From NCBI GenBank assembly GCA_003142535.1, contig PLMQ01000014.1:31558-95557 (forward strand): a DNA stretch of 64,000 nt. Reading direction: 5' to 3'. This DNA is from Syntrophaceae bacterium. Its GTDB lineage: Bacteria; Desulfobacterota; Syntrophia; Syntrophales; Smithellaceae. The notes under the pieces are model-generated. The model had not been told where the DNA came from. It saw only the letters and a list, made by a program, of their open reading frames with translations, and did no database searches. Made by a program: the position numbers and the translations under genes. This document shows positions 53,753-61,582 of the stretch, one piece after another (positions within the stretch are counted from its first letter, which is position 1; each line of letters opens with the position of its first letter).

Positions 53753-54358
53753 ATGAAAACAAAACAGGAAAATGAAATTTGCCGTTGCCCCTGGGTTGAT
53801 ATGACGAAACCCGATATGGTTGATTATCACGATAAAGAATGGGGCATTCCGGTTTATGATGACAGGCTGATTTTTGAATTTCTATCTCTGGAGGCCGCCC
53901 AGGCTGGTTTGAGCTGGTACACCGTTTTGAAAAAGAGAGAGAATTATCGCATCGCCTTTGAAAATTTTGAACCCCGGATAGTTGCGAAATTTAATCAGGC
54001 CAAGATTACAAAACTTTTGCAAAATCCCGGCATCATCAGAAACAGACTGAAAATTGAATCAACCGTCAATAATGCCCGCCGGTTTCTGGAAGTTCAGGAA
54101 CCCTTTGGCAGCTTTTCAAAATACATTTGGGGTTTTGTCGGAGGAAAACCCAAACTAAACTCCATCCGCAAACTAGCCGACTATCCCGCAACAAGCCCGG
54201 AGTCAGACGCCTTGAGCAAAGACCTCAAGAAAAGAGGTTTTAAATTTATGGGCTCAACGATTTGCTATGCACACATGCAGGCGACCGGCATGGTCAACGA
54301 CCACAGCCTTGCTTGCTTCAGAAGAAAAGAGATTATGGGTGTCGTCATTCCGGCGTAG
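53753..54358 (+). CDS. tag: DNA-3-methyladenine glycosylase I
   Basis: This 201-residue Tag-family glycosylase removes 3-methyladenine from alkylated DNA. Its landmarks are CRCPWVDMTKPDMVDYHDKEWGIPVYDDRLIFEFLSLE at the start, AGLSWYTVLKKRENYRIAF, and GSTICYAHMQATGMVNDHSLACFRR at the end. The Cys4/His17/His175/Cys179 zinc site of E. coli Tag corresponds to the cysteine and histidine residues at these two ends. It lies 27 bases after the antitoxin gene. It is followed by tandem hairpin repeats. Confidence 0.94.
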   Translation: MKTKQENEICRCPWVDMTKPDMVDYHDKEWGIPVYDDRLIFEFLSLEAAQAGLSWYTVLKKRENYRIAFENFEPRIVAKFNQAKITKLLQNPGIIRNRLKIESTVNNARRFLEVQEPFGSFSKYIWGFVGGKPKLNSIRKLADYPATSPESDALSKDLKKRGFKFMGSTICYAHMQATGMVNDHSLACFRRKEIMGVVIPA

Positions 54359-54380
54359 AGACTGTGTTTCAATCCTCATT

Positions 54381-54465
54381 TGTCATTGCGAAGCGCCTCT
54401 CAGGCGCTGTGGAAATCTCCCACCGTTGTCATTGCGAGCCGACCCTTGGTCGGCGTGGCAATCTT
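54381..54465 (+). repeat. Tandem hairpin repeats (family 2, GTCATTGCGA type)
   Basis: Two copies stand 46 bases apart: GTCATTGCGA, the stem AGCGCCT-CTC-AGGCGCT, then GGAAATCT, and GTCATTGCGA, the stem GCCGACC-CTT-GGTCGGC, then GGCAATCT. Flanks are shared while stems differ but still pair. A third partial TCATTGCGAT follows at 54474. Confidence 0.8.
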
Positions 54466-54620
54466 TCTTCTATCATTGCGATGAAAAACACGACCGAAGT
54501 TATCCGTATTTAAGCATTGAGCTTTGAACATGGAACATAGAACCTTTTTCAATTTTCCTCATCTAATTTATCCAGCTTTTTTTAATGAGACTCGCTGACT
54601 ATAGGAAGCGTTAGTCGAAT

Positions 54621-54646
54621 TTTCCAATAGACTTGTCTATTGGAAA
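54621..54646. repeat. Perfect 10-base hairpin at the end of the UPF0270 gene (family 1 relative)
   Basis: TTTCCAATAG pairs with CTATTGGAAA around ACTTGT. It overlaps the last bases of the leftward UPF0270 gene and may serve as its terminator. The upstream GAGACTCGCTGACTA..TTAGTCG (54587-54617) is a second, imperfect unit of the variable-stem family. Confidence 0.65.
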
Positions 54647-54885
54647 TTATCAAGTTTTTTTAGTATAGGATCGTCATGACGGAATATATTGGTGGTTTCC
54701 ATCTCGTCATCATAAAGAAGAACAGCCAAGCCTTTTTCCAGCTTTTGTTTTACCTGTCTGAATTTTTTTTCCACGGAAGCCTCAAATTCACCATAATCAG
54801 TTCCGTCTCTGGAAATGAATTCTTTGATAACGCCGTGTAAGGCTTCGGCACTGAGTTTATCAACTGGAATTATGTGAATCGGCAT
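54637..54885 (-). CDS. UPF0270 (YheU-like) protein
   Basis: This 82-residue protein of the UPF0270/YheU family has the signature LSAEALHGVIKEFISRDGTDYGEFEASVEKKFRQVKQKLEKGLAVLLYDDE, close in plan to E. coli YheU. The function is unknown in the family. The last codon overlaps a hairpin. It stands alone, between the repeat arrays. Confidence 0.85.
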   Translation of the reverse strand: MPIHIIPVDKLSAEALHGVIKEFISRDGTDYGEFEASVEKKFRQVKQKLEKGLAVLLYDDEMETTNIFRHDDPILKKLDNFQ

Positions 54886-54957
54886 TTTAATCTGCTCTTT
54901 GCGATAATATAGAATTTGTACAACAGTTCGCGGGTAATTGCCAATCTGAATTTATTG

Positions 54958-55140
54958 TGAAACTCCAATTACGAAAGCGGAGCGCATAACCTAAAGGTCA
55001 CAAGTTGGAATTGGTAAGTTGTAATGAGACCCAAGCTTCGGAAACATAGTGCACCGAAGATTGCTGGTCGAATTATACTGTAGTGAACAATCCCGCGAAG
55101 CGGAGGGTATAATACTCCACAGCTTGCTTTGGGGTTCATA
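54958..55140 (-). repeat. Variable-stem hairpin repeats (family 1), several units
   Basis: Reversed units start TGAAACTCCAATT and end AATTGGTAAGTTGTAATGAGAC. The first stem encloses an inner ATAACCTAAAGGTCACAAG (54986-55004), whose complement recurs near 59204-59222 and 63812-63832. Another unit at about 55030-55060 has the stem CTTCGG..CCGAAG, and a third carries AATCCCGCGAAGCGGAG. Confidence 0.7.
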
Positions 55141-55280
55141 CCCGTGACTTGTCATGTCGAACCGCAGGCGCGGAGCCCGGCGTATGCCTGGGGAGGCATC
55201 TTGACTTTGCAACTTCCCCCTTTTAAAAACTGGCAACTGATTGTTTTTTCTTGCATTGTTTTCAAGAAGTTGTAATATTC

Positions 55281-55498
55281 ATGAAACTCCAATTCCGATT
55301 AAGTCGGAATTGCTTAGTTGTAATGAGACTCAAATTTCGGAACGCAGTGAACGGAAACTTGTAAGTCGTAATGAGGCCAAAATTTCAAAAGCGAAGCACA
55401 TTGAAATTTGTATGCCGAATTATCCAATAGCTAAATGCTATTGGGAATTATCCCACACAGTGTGGGGAACAATCCCGACATAGTCGGAGGGCTTTAGC
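55281..55498 (-). repeat. Variable-stem hairpin repeats (family 1), several units
   Basis: CAATTCCGA (55290-55298) pairs perfectly with TCGGAATTG (55304-55312), flanked by TGAAACTC and CTTAGTTGTAATGAGACTC. Further hairpins follow: AAATTTC..GAAATTT, CCAATAGC..GCTATTGG and CCCACAC..GTGTGGG, each with its own stem, joined by GAATTATCC-type linkers. Confidence 0.75.
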
Positions 55499-55538
55499 TA
55501 TGCCCGTGATTCACCACGCATCATTACTAAGGGATGTC

Positions 55539-55925
55539 ATGAAAAAACAGGTTGAATACTGGCTTACACAATCAGACAATGATTTGCCGGTAGCAGAAAG
55601 CATGCTGGAAAAGGGGCATTACACCTGGTGCTTATTCATCGGGCATCTTGTTTTGGAAAAAATCTTAAAAGCGATTTATGTCAGAGAACATCAAAAAATT
55701 GCGCCCAGAATTCACGATCTGGTGAAACTTGCCAAATCGACAAGCCTGAATTTAAGTGATGAACAATTAGTTTTTCTAAGCGAGGTTTCTGATTTTAATA
55801 TGGAAGGTAGATATCCCGACGAGAAGAATCAGTTTGCCCGTAAATGCAACAGTGAATTTGCAACGGATTACTTAAAAAAGATAAAGGAGATGCGCGCGTG
55901 GCTCAAAAAGCAGATCGAAAAATAG
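55539..55925 (+). CDS. HEPN-domain protein of a HEPN-MNT pair
   Basis: This 128-residue HEPN-domain protein is helical. It starts VEYWLTQSDNDLPVAESMLEKGHYTWCLFIGHLVLEKILKAIYV, as in PF05168 members, and has RIHDLVKLAKS where the active RxxxxH-like motif or its relic lies. In HEPN-MNT toxin-antitoxin systems the HEPN protein is an RNase toxin. ATG at 55539 has an AAGGGATG site. It overlaps the nucleotidyltransferase gene by 28 bases. Confidence 0.85.
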   Translation: MKKQVEYWLTQSDNDLPVAESMLEKGHYTWCLFIGHLVLEKILKAIYVREHQKIAPRIHDLVKLAKSTSLNLSDEQLVFLSEVSDFNMEGRYPDEKNQFARKCNSEFATDYLKKIKEMRAWLKKQIEK

Positions 55926-56218
55926 AAAAAAGCGTCAAATCCTATATTGAACAACTGGAAAGTATTGGTATTCATGTCCAGCAGGCGATTTTATTCGGTT
56001 CCTATGCCAGCGGGAAATATGACGAGTGGAGCGATATTGACCTGGCAATTGTCTCGGACGATTTTGCAGGAGACAGATTTGAAGACAGAAGCAAAATCCG
56101 TAAGATTACATTACAGGTCAACAGCGATATTTCCCCGATGCCTTTCCGCCCGGAAGATTTTAACGACAGCGATTACTTCGTCAAAGAAATTTTAGAAACG
56201 GGAATAAGGATTGTTTAA
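55898..56218 (+). CDS. Minimal nucleotidyltransferase (MNT) partner of HEPN
   Basis: This 106-residue nucleotidyltransferase has the polymerase-beta-like motif FGSYASGKYDEWSDIDLAIVSDD (G-S-x-A-x-G with the D-x-D metal pair). MNT partners silence HEPN toxins by adding AMP near the active site in characterised HepT/MntA pairs. The start is GTG at 55898 inside the HEPN gene, giving translational coupling. It is a stand-alone minimal domain of normal size. Confidence 0.88.
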   Translation: MAQKADRKIEKSVKSYIEQLESIGIHVQQAILFGSYASGKYDEWSDIDLAIVSDDFAGDRFEDRSKIRKITLQVNSDISPMPFRPEDFNDSDYFVKEILETGIRIV

Positions 56219-56277
56219 GTTAAGTTCGTCGGGCAAAGCCCGGACCTAAGAAAAAAACAAAAGGCTAATTAAGTGTT

Positions 56278-57132
56278 ATGTCCCCCGAATTAAAAAAGAC
56301 AGCAGTACGATTGGTGATTTTGCTGCTGAGCAGCATCATTCTTGTTATTAATTTGTCAGGGTGTGGTGCATTTTATCAGAATTATATTGATAGAACTATG
56401 GACCCTTATGAAGAAGAGGTAAAAGCGCGTGCCACCAGAGGTGAAATCAATGCGATTCTGTTGCCTGGGTGCGCAACACAACCGGGAGCGCAGGATACAC
56501 TTTTCAGTTGTCTGAAGTTGTCGCGCGATGTTAATCCGGCATCGGTAAAATTGCCGCCCGGTGAAAAACTTTATCTTGGTCATGTTTCCGAATTTATTGT
56601 GAGTGCATTAAAATATTATCAGCTGGAGGAAAGCTTTAAGGATTTCTATGGCTGTCGCATTGTTTTGAAATTTCGGAAATTGACTCCTTTAGAACTTCGT
56701 TCCCGAACATTTACGGATTATTCGAGTTTTGCCGTCGGTATGACAACTACGGTTGTCGGCATGGTAACAATGATGCCTATAGGCGCAGTTTTATTTCTTG
56801 TGGATGGGGTTAAAACGGAAATTGGTCGTTATAATTTTGAAGAATACACTGAAATGAAGGGCTTGCCGACGCCGAAAAAAAATATGGTTTATCATCAACT
56901 GGAATCCGGAGGACGAACGCTTCTATATGTAAAAGACAGAGTAGCACTTGAGGCGACCGGGAACAGTAGCGCCAGGATACAATTTGATGATAAAGTAACA
57001 AGTTATATGGTGGAAGAGTGTGTTTTGGAAAAAGTCACACCTGAAGAGATGAGTATCTATCAGGAACAGATTAAACTTTTTAGAAATAATGAGGGTAACA
57101 TCGGTATTATTCAGATAATTAGTGAGCATTAA
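56278..57132 (+). CDS. Putative lipoprotein of unknown function
   Basis: This 284-residue protein has a hydrophobic N-terminus (VRLVILLLSSIILVINLSGC) ending in a proper lipobox LSGC, so it is predicted to be lipidated at about Cys29. A second hydrophobic stretch (FAVGMTTTVVGMVTMMPIGAVLFLVDGV, about residues 160-187) may be a hairpin membrane insert. No family was recognised. It follows the toxin-antitoxin pair by 60 bases on the same strand without an obvious link. Confidence 0.75.
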   Translation: MSPELKKTAVRLVILLLSSIILVINLSGCGAFYQNYIDRTMDPYEEEVKARATRGEINAILLPGCATQPGAQDTLFSCLKLSRDVNPASVKLPPGEKLYLGHVSEFIVSALKYYQLEESFKDFYGCRIVLKFRKLTPLELRSRTFTDYSSFAVGMTTTVVGMVTMMPIGAVLFLVDGVKTEIGRYNFEEYTEMKGLPTPKKNMVYHQLESGGRTLLYVKDRVALEATGNSSARIQFDDKVTSYMVEECVLEKVTPEEMSIYQEQIKLFRNNEGNIGIIQIISEH

Positions 57133-57202
57133 CAGCAGCGCCCTTTTTTCGGAAGATTTATCATGGGAAGCTTTACCTTTAATTTTAATCTGGTTTTCTA
57201 TT

Positions 57203-59053
57203 TTACGTATGGATCATCTGTTCTTTAACTGCAAATTCAAGAAATTCATAAATCTTCTTTCGGGCTTTTATATTTTCCTTTCCGCAGATTGCCTTAAGTG
57301 AATCGCTACCTGTAAATGAGCGAAGCAGCCTGTTTAAGGTGTGATCTATTATCAGTGTTTTAACAGCGCCGTCACAATTATAAATAACCAGGTATGATAT
57401 CTTAGTGGAATAGTGATCAAGGAACTCTTCAAATGTAAGTTCGCCGACTGTCATAAGTGCATCGAAATCATATTTTAAGCAAAGAGAAATAGTTCCGGAT
57501 GATAAGCAGAACACGGTTTCATCATTAAACCTGCTCTCCCCTTCTGTCACGAGTGGCCCTGCATAAAGCGAACGGTTCAGCGCACCGTGAATTGTTATGA
57601 TATTCTCCATTACAGGGAAGAGGTTTTTTCTGTTATGCCTTACGAACTGCTCCTTTACAAAAGAGGATTGCATAACAGTAATCTCTTCTCTTGTAAGCGC
57701 GAGCGGCTCTTTGCATGATGATAAATGCACTGCGAAATCCGCAAGAAAGTTAGAGGGCTCAATGTCGAGGGTCTCCAGTGCCATGAACATCCAGCCCGCA
57801 GCTCCCCCACGGTTGTAAAAAATTTCACAGGCATTTTGCAGACATTCGGTTTGCGCCATTCCTGATTCTGAAAAACCCGGCGAGGAGATAAGGGTGTAAG
57901 GAGCATCCTGGAGAGAGTTCAGCAAGAAGGATTCTGTATTATCATAAAGTGCAGTCCCCGGTATGACAGCCAGCGGAAAAATATCGAGATGGTTCGGCTG
58001 CAGACGAAGAGCATAATTCAGACTCTCTTTGAATCCATCGGGTGTATCACCCGGGAGCCCGTAGATCAGGTCAAGCCCGAAAATTGCACCGGCTTGGTTC
58101 AGTAGCGCTATCTTTTCCGCGTATTTAACGGTGTCGATTGTTCTGTTTACATTGGCGAGCACTTCTCGATGGGCGCTTTGAAGTCCAATCTGGAGGCTGC
58201 AGTGAACCCCGGCAAAGAGCTCGGCGATTTCACTGTCTATAAACTCTGTTCTTATTTCAAAAGTAAAATGAATAAGCGGAGCAGTTTTAATAATCAGGCG
58301 CAGAATTTTTTTTGGACGCTTAACGTCGCTGTTAAAAGTCGGGTCCAGTACAAAGACGTGGTTTACTTTTTTTTCTTCGAAGAGTTCCAGTTCTTTCCGG
58401 ATACGATCTAATGAGACCTGTCTTACGCCTGCTACACCCCGTGATTCGAAACAGAAACCGCATTTAAAAGGACAGCCGCGGGAGAGTTCCCACAGCAGGC
58501 CGGAATACCGGCAGGGATCAATTGTTCCAGTGAGATATGGCGAGTGCAGGGAGTTAATGTCCATGACGGGCTGCTGGTCTTTCCCGAGATTTTGCTTTGC
58601 ACCTTTCAAAAAGACTCCGGGGATGTTTTCCAGGGTATCAGAGTTCAGAAGCCTGTTCATTACTTCTGTCAGTACGATCTCACCTTCACCTTTAATGATA
58701 AAGTCAAATGGTGCGCAATCGAGCAGTTTTAAAGGAAATGCTGTTGCCTCTGCGCCACCGGCGAAGAGAATAACAGCCGGGAATTTCCCTTTTATGATAC
58801 GGCAGATTTCCAGTACTATGTGCCTGTTCCACAGGTACGTGGAAAAACCGATCATATCCGGAATATTTTTGCATATGTCCTGGGCTATAAAATCGGCAGA
58901 GTTATCGACATAGTAATCATGAAATGATACATCAAGACCATGGCGTATGGAGGGAACTGCATCGAGCTGCGCTTTTAGTGAAGCCGCAGCAAGAGGGACA
59001 GCGTGGGTAAAGTCCTTAATGTGTATTGATACAAGTTTAAGTGTTTTTTTCAA
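57203..59053 (-). CDS. B12-binding-type radical SAM protein of unknown role
   Basis: This protein of about 616 residues has a Rossmann-like N-terminal domain of the type found in cobalamin-binding radical SAM enzymes (PDMIGFSTYLWNRHI, then FAGGAEATAFP), but without the DxHxxG cobalamin motif. A radical SAM core with CPFKCGFC (cysteines about 194, 198 and 201) follows, then GLQSAHREVLANVNR and YGLPGDTPDGF. A C-terminal region of about 220 residues matches nothing I know. TTG at 59053 with GGGGGA seven bases upstream is preferred to TTG at 59083. It is flanked by repeat arrays, so transfer is plausible. Confidence 0.82.
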   Translation of the reverse strand: MKKTLKLVSIHIKDFTHAVPLAAASLKAQLDAVPSIRHGLDVSFHDYYVDNSADFIAQDICKNIPDMIGFSTYLWNRHIVLEICRIIKGKFPAVILFAGGAEATAFPLKLLDCAPFDFIIKGEGEIVLTEVMNRLLNSDTLENIPGVFLKGAKQNLGKDQQPVMDINSLHSPYLTGTIDPCRYSGLLWELSRGCPFKCGFCFESRGVAGVRQVSLDRIRKELELFEEKKVNHVFVLDPTFNSDVKRPKKILRLIIKTAPLIHFTFEIRTEFIDSEIAELFAGVHCSLQIGLQSAHREVLANVNRTIDTVKYAEKIALLNQAGAIFGLDLIYGLPGDTPDGFKESLNYALRLQPNHLDIFPLAVIPGTALYDNTESFLLNSLQDAPYTLISSPGFSESGMAQTECLQNACEIFYNRGGAAGWMFMALETLDIEPSNFLADFAVHLSSCKEPLALTREEITVMQSSFVKEQFVRHNRKNLFPVMENIITIHGALNRSLYAGPLVTEGESRFNDETVFCLSSGTISLCLKYDFDALMTVGELTFEEFLDHYSTKISYLVIYNCDGAVKTLIIDHTLNRLLRSFTGSDSLKAICGKENIKARKKIYEFLEFAVKEQMIHT

Positions 59054-59525
59054 AAAGCATTCCCCCTGAAGACTAAAAATCAAATCCCGTTGCGCTGGAA
59101 GCTTAAAGAATAGCTATGTGGTGTCATCGATCCCGCTCCGCTTCTGAAATTGGTGTCTCACAACCACCGCTTGCGGCGGGATAATTCAACTAACAAGTTT
59201 CAGCTTGTGACCTTCAGGTTATACACTTTGTTTCTGAAGTCTAAGGTGTCATCGATCCCGCTCCGCTTCGGGGATAGCCCCTATAGCATTCGCTAAGGGA
59301 TAATTCGGCTGGCCAATTCCGCCACACTACCCTTGCGGAATTGGAGCCTCATTATTCGACTAACAAATTTCAGCGTACTATGTTTCTGAAAGAAGGTGTC
59401 ACTAATCCCACTCCGCAATGCTTCGGGGATAATTTACCGCAGTTGCGGTATAATTCGACCTACAAGTTTCAGTTCATTACATTTCTGAAACTTGGGTCTC
59501 ATTACAGTTAATAGATATTGCTGCA
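59054..59525. other. Repeat-filled gap between the radical SAM and dus genes
   Basis: Apart from the radical SAM ribosome binding site at 59061-59066, this gap of about 470 bases consists almost wholly of the variable-stem hairpin array described at 59117-59507. No gene is credible in it. Confidence 0.65.
59117..59507 (+). repeat. Array of variable-stem hairpins (family 1)
   Basis: The longest array in the window. Linkers GGTGTCATCGATCCCGCTCCGC, ATAATTCGACTAAC and GAGTCTCATTA-like tails recur, joined to different perfect stems: CCAATTCCGC (59313-59322) with GCGGAATTGG (59335-59344), CAAGTTTCAG (59463-59472) with CTGAAACTTG (59485-59494), and TACCGCA (59435-59441) with TGCGGTA (59444-59450). 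The compensatory differences show selection on, or copying of, structure. Confidence 0.85.
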
Positions 59526-60476
59526 CTACGTTTGCACTATCTGAGCTTCATGGAATATTTTATTGACAATATCAACATAATTATCCCGGTGATGTGTTTT
59601 GTTTATTCTCTTTCGTATTTTGTCCCCGTTTTCAAAAAAGCTTCCCATATAAGTCCAGATTTCTTTCATTTTATTAGTAATATGCGATGGGCCAGACAAA
59701 ATTTTCGAATATTCAGTAAATAATTGATCATGGAAAGCCCTGATGATTTTGATTTTTTCATTATAAGGCTTTTCGGTATTAAATTTAATTTTTTCCGCAA
59801 GGAAAGGGTTTCCGATCAGTCCCCTGCCGATCATCCACCGATCGACTGATGCGAAGCGTTTTGTCAGCATCTCCAGTTTCTCCAAAGAATCTATGTCCCC
59901 GTTATAGACAACTCTGTGTTTCGAGAGATTAAGACACTGCTCGAAAATATCGAGGTCAACTTTACCTTCATACATTTGCTCACCAGTTCTCGGATGTATG
60001 ATCAGTTCCTCAAGCTCGAACCGATTGAAAATTGGAATGAGCTCCAATACCTCGGCAGGATATGTTAATCCTATCCTGAGCTTTATCGATATTTTCGGTT
60101 TTATAGCAGGCATGGTTTTTTCGAGAAAAGATTCGATCCTGTCCGGATAACAAAGCATACCCGCCCCTCTGCCCTTCTTCACAACCATACGGAACGGGCA
60201 GCCGAGGTTCCAGTTTACCGTGCCGCATCCAATATCGTATAAAGCATTGGCAAGCCGGGTAAAGTCATCCGGGTTAGAACTCATTATCTGCGGTATCGTG
60301 GGAATACCCGTATTCTTATCAGGGTAAAATTCGCGCAGAAGGTTATTCTCCGGTTTCATCTTCTTTACTGAGGAAATAAAAGGCGCAATAGCAATATCAA
60401 CTCCCTTAAAATAGAGAGGGAACAGGTTGCGATAAATCCTGTCGGTTATCCCCTGGACTGGTGCGAGGTATATCAT
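59526..60476 (-). CDS. tRNA-dihydrouridine synthase family protein (Dus)
   Basis: This 316-residue FMN-dependent TIM-barrel enzyme reduces uridine to dihydrouridine in tRNA. It has the family start MIYLAPVQGITDRIYRNLF, the catalytic cysteine in NWNLGCPFRMVVKKGRGAGML near residue 91, SIKLRIGL near 133, LIIHPRTGEQMYEGKV near 160, and WMIGRGLIGNPFLAEKI near 216. It is of the long-branch bacterial Dus type that cannot be assigned to DusA, B or C by eye. Its 3' end abuts the repeat array. Confidence 0.92.
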   Translation of the reverse strand: MIYLAPVQGITDRIYRNLFPLYFKGVDIAIAPFISSVKKMKPENNLLREFYPDKNTGIPTIPQIMSSNPDDFTRLANALYDIGCGTVNWNLGCPFRMVVKKGRGAGMLCYPDRIESFLEKTMPAIKPKISIKLRIGLTYPAEVLELIPIFNRFELEELIIHPRTGEQMYEGKVDLDIFEQCLNLSKHRVVYNGDIDSLEKLEMLTKRFASVDRWMIGRGLIGNPFLAEKIKFNTEKPYNEKIKIIRAFHDQLFTEYSKILSGPSHITNKMKEIWTYMGSFFENGDKIRKRINKTHHRDNYVDIVNKIFHEAQIVQT

Positions 60477-60643
60477 GGGTATTCTCTAAATCCTTTGGTG
60501 GATAATTCGGGGGACACTACACTTAATTATCTTGGTCCATCAGAAACAACTTGGGGTTTTGATAAATCAGTTTTTAAATTTCCCCTCTGTGACTGTTTTT
60601 TTAGGGGAAGCTACCCCTTTTCTACTATATCTTCATAACGCCT

Positions 60644-61078
60644 TCAAGTTTTGAGCGCATCTAGCAGAATTACTTCAATATCGAGTTTCCTTGCGTTTTG
60701 ACATAGCTGGTGATCAAGGGTTACGATGCTTAAATCTTCACAAGACGCAATGGCCAGGTGAATGGCGTCAAGAGATTTTAGCGGCAGGATGAATTGTGAA
60801 ATCCAGTTGCTTGCAAGAGAATAGTGATTGGGCGCTACCGGTAAATAATTGAAATATTTACCTTCAATATGGGAAAGAAATTTCGCGGCAATTTGTCTGG
60901 TTGTTTTCGGATCAATTTCTTTATTCCGCAGCTTCCTGGACAGCGCCGAAAAAAGCTCGACTTCTGTAAGGGCGCTTATATTCGGTTTATCGATTTTGGC
61001 CAGAAATTCTTCGGCTTTGTCAGCAAAGGGTTCAGGGCAGTAATAGGCGACGAGCACGCTGGTATCGATATAATACAT
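60644..61078 (-). CDS. vapC: PIN-domain ribonuclease toxin (VapC-like)
   Basis: This 144-residue PIN-domain protein has the acidic metal site: Asp5 in YYIDTSVLVAYY, Glu in ALTEVELFSAL near residue 40, Asp in LKSLDAIHLA near 103, and Asp in VTLDHQL near 121. It is a probable endoribonuclease toxin. Its ATG overlaps the last base of the antitoxin stop (TAATG), so the pair is translationally coupled. The target RNA is unknown. Confidence 0.9.
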   Translation of the reverse strand: MYYIDTSVLVAYYCPEPFADKAEEFLAKIDKPNISALTEVELFSALSRKLRNKEIDPKTTRQIAAKFLSHIEGKYFNYLPVAPNHYSLASNWISQFILPLKSLDAIHLAIASCEDLSIVTLDHQLCQNARKLDIEVILLDALKT

Positions 61079-61311
61079 TAATAGCGCTCCTCTTTCCTGT
61101 CCTCGATGACGATTTCGCTCAAGGGTTTGCCGGAAAGCTTGATCGCTGCCCGAAATTTTTTCAGACTTGGGAGTCTTTTTGTTTTCCCGGCTGAAGGCAC
61201 CATGCGGGCAACTTCTATTCCCCGACGTGTCAGGATGACCTCCGCCCCTTCCTCCACCTGATGAATCAGGCTGCTGAACTTTCCTCTGGCTTCCTTGATG
61301 TTGATTTCCAT
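61078..61311 (-). CDS. Antitoxin of the Phd/YefM type paired with the PIN toxin
   Basis: This 77-residue protein has the Phd/YefM DNA-binding fold at its start (MEINIKEARGKFSSLIHQVEEGAEVILTRRGIEVARMVP) and a lysine- and glutamate-rich tail likely to wrap the toxin. It should neutralise the PIN protein and repress the operon through the repeats at 61350-61380. GAGGT eight bases before the ATG supports the start. Confidence 0.9.
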   Translation of the reverse strand: MEINIKEARGKFSSLIHQVEEGAEVILTRRGIEVARMVPSAGKTKRLPSLKKFRAAIKLSGKPLSEIVIEDRKEERY

Positions 61312-61339
61312 ATGCTTACCTCACGCTCTTTACGTTTTT

Positions 61340-61380
61340 TAGTTATGTGAAGTGTACACCAAAGTCAAATAAGTGTCCAC
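61340..61380 (-). promoter_or_regulatory. Promoter and direct-repeat operator of the PIN/Phd toxin-antitoxin operon
   Basis: Leftward, TTGACT (61363-61368) and TAACTA (61340-61345) are 17 bases apart. Two direct copies, AAGTGTACAC (61350-61359) and AAGTGTCCAC (61371-61380), overlap it with a 21-base period, two helical turns, as expected for cooperative antitoxin binding. Confidence 0.55.
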
Positions 61381-61562
61381 TGGTAATTTGTAGTATTTGG
61401 GAAGGAGGCGACGACGTGCAGGGAATAGTTCTTTAGTTTCAAAAGCTAAATAACACTATCGAACATCGCAATCAGACATATTTGCCATGACATCTAATAT
61501 CACAAATTCTCCGTGCATTTCGTCAATCAGTGATTTATAAAAGCAAACAGGCTAAATACTGG

Positions 61563-61582
61563 ATTCCCACCTTCGTGGGAAT
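61563..61582. repeat. Short hairpin repeat (family 3)
   Basis: ATTCCCAC pairs with GTGGGAAT around CTTC, within CTGGATTCCCACCTTC..GGGAATGACAG. It is the same family as the element at 53023, with a different complementary stem. Confidence 0.7.

Larger units (their letters stand above)
54886..55538. other. Repeat-filled gap
   Basis: These 653 bases hold no credible gene and are mostly variable-stem hairpin repeats in reversed orientation (54958-55140 and 55281-55498). Open frames here at 54991-55236 and 55241-55483 are side effects of the repeats. Confidence 0.6.

Noticed and set aside
54381..54480. Possible CRISPR array
   Set aside because: Only two and a half repeats, each with an internal hairpin that differs between copies, and no cas genes. 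It fits a dispersed hairpin family instead.
55241..55483. Rightward 80-codon open frame
   Set aside because: The translation (repeats like SERSERKLVSRNEAKIS) comes from hairpin repeats, not from a gene.
60568..60626. Terminator between the PIN toxin gene and dus
   Set aside because: TTCCCCT/AGGGGAA and AGGGG/CCCCT hairpins are present, but on the leftward strand no T-run follows them, so a terminator call is not supported.
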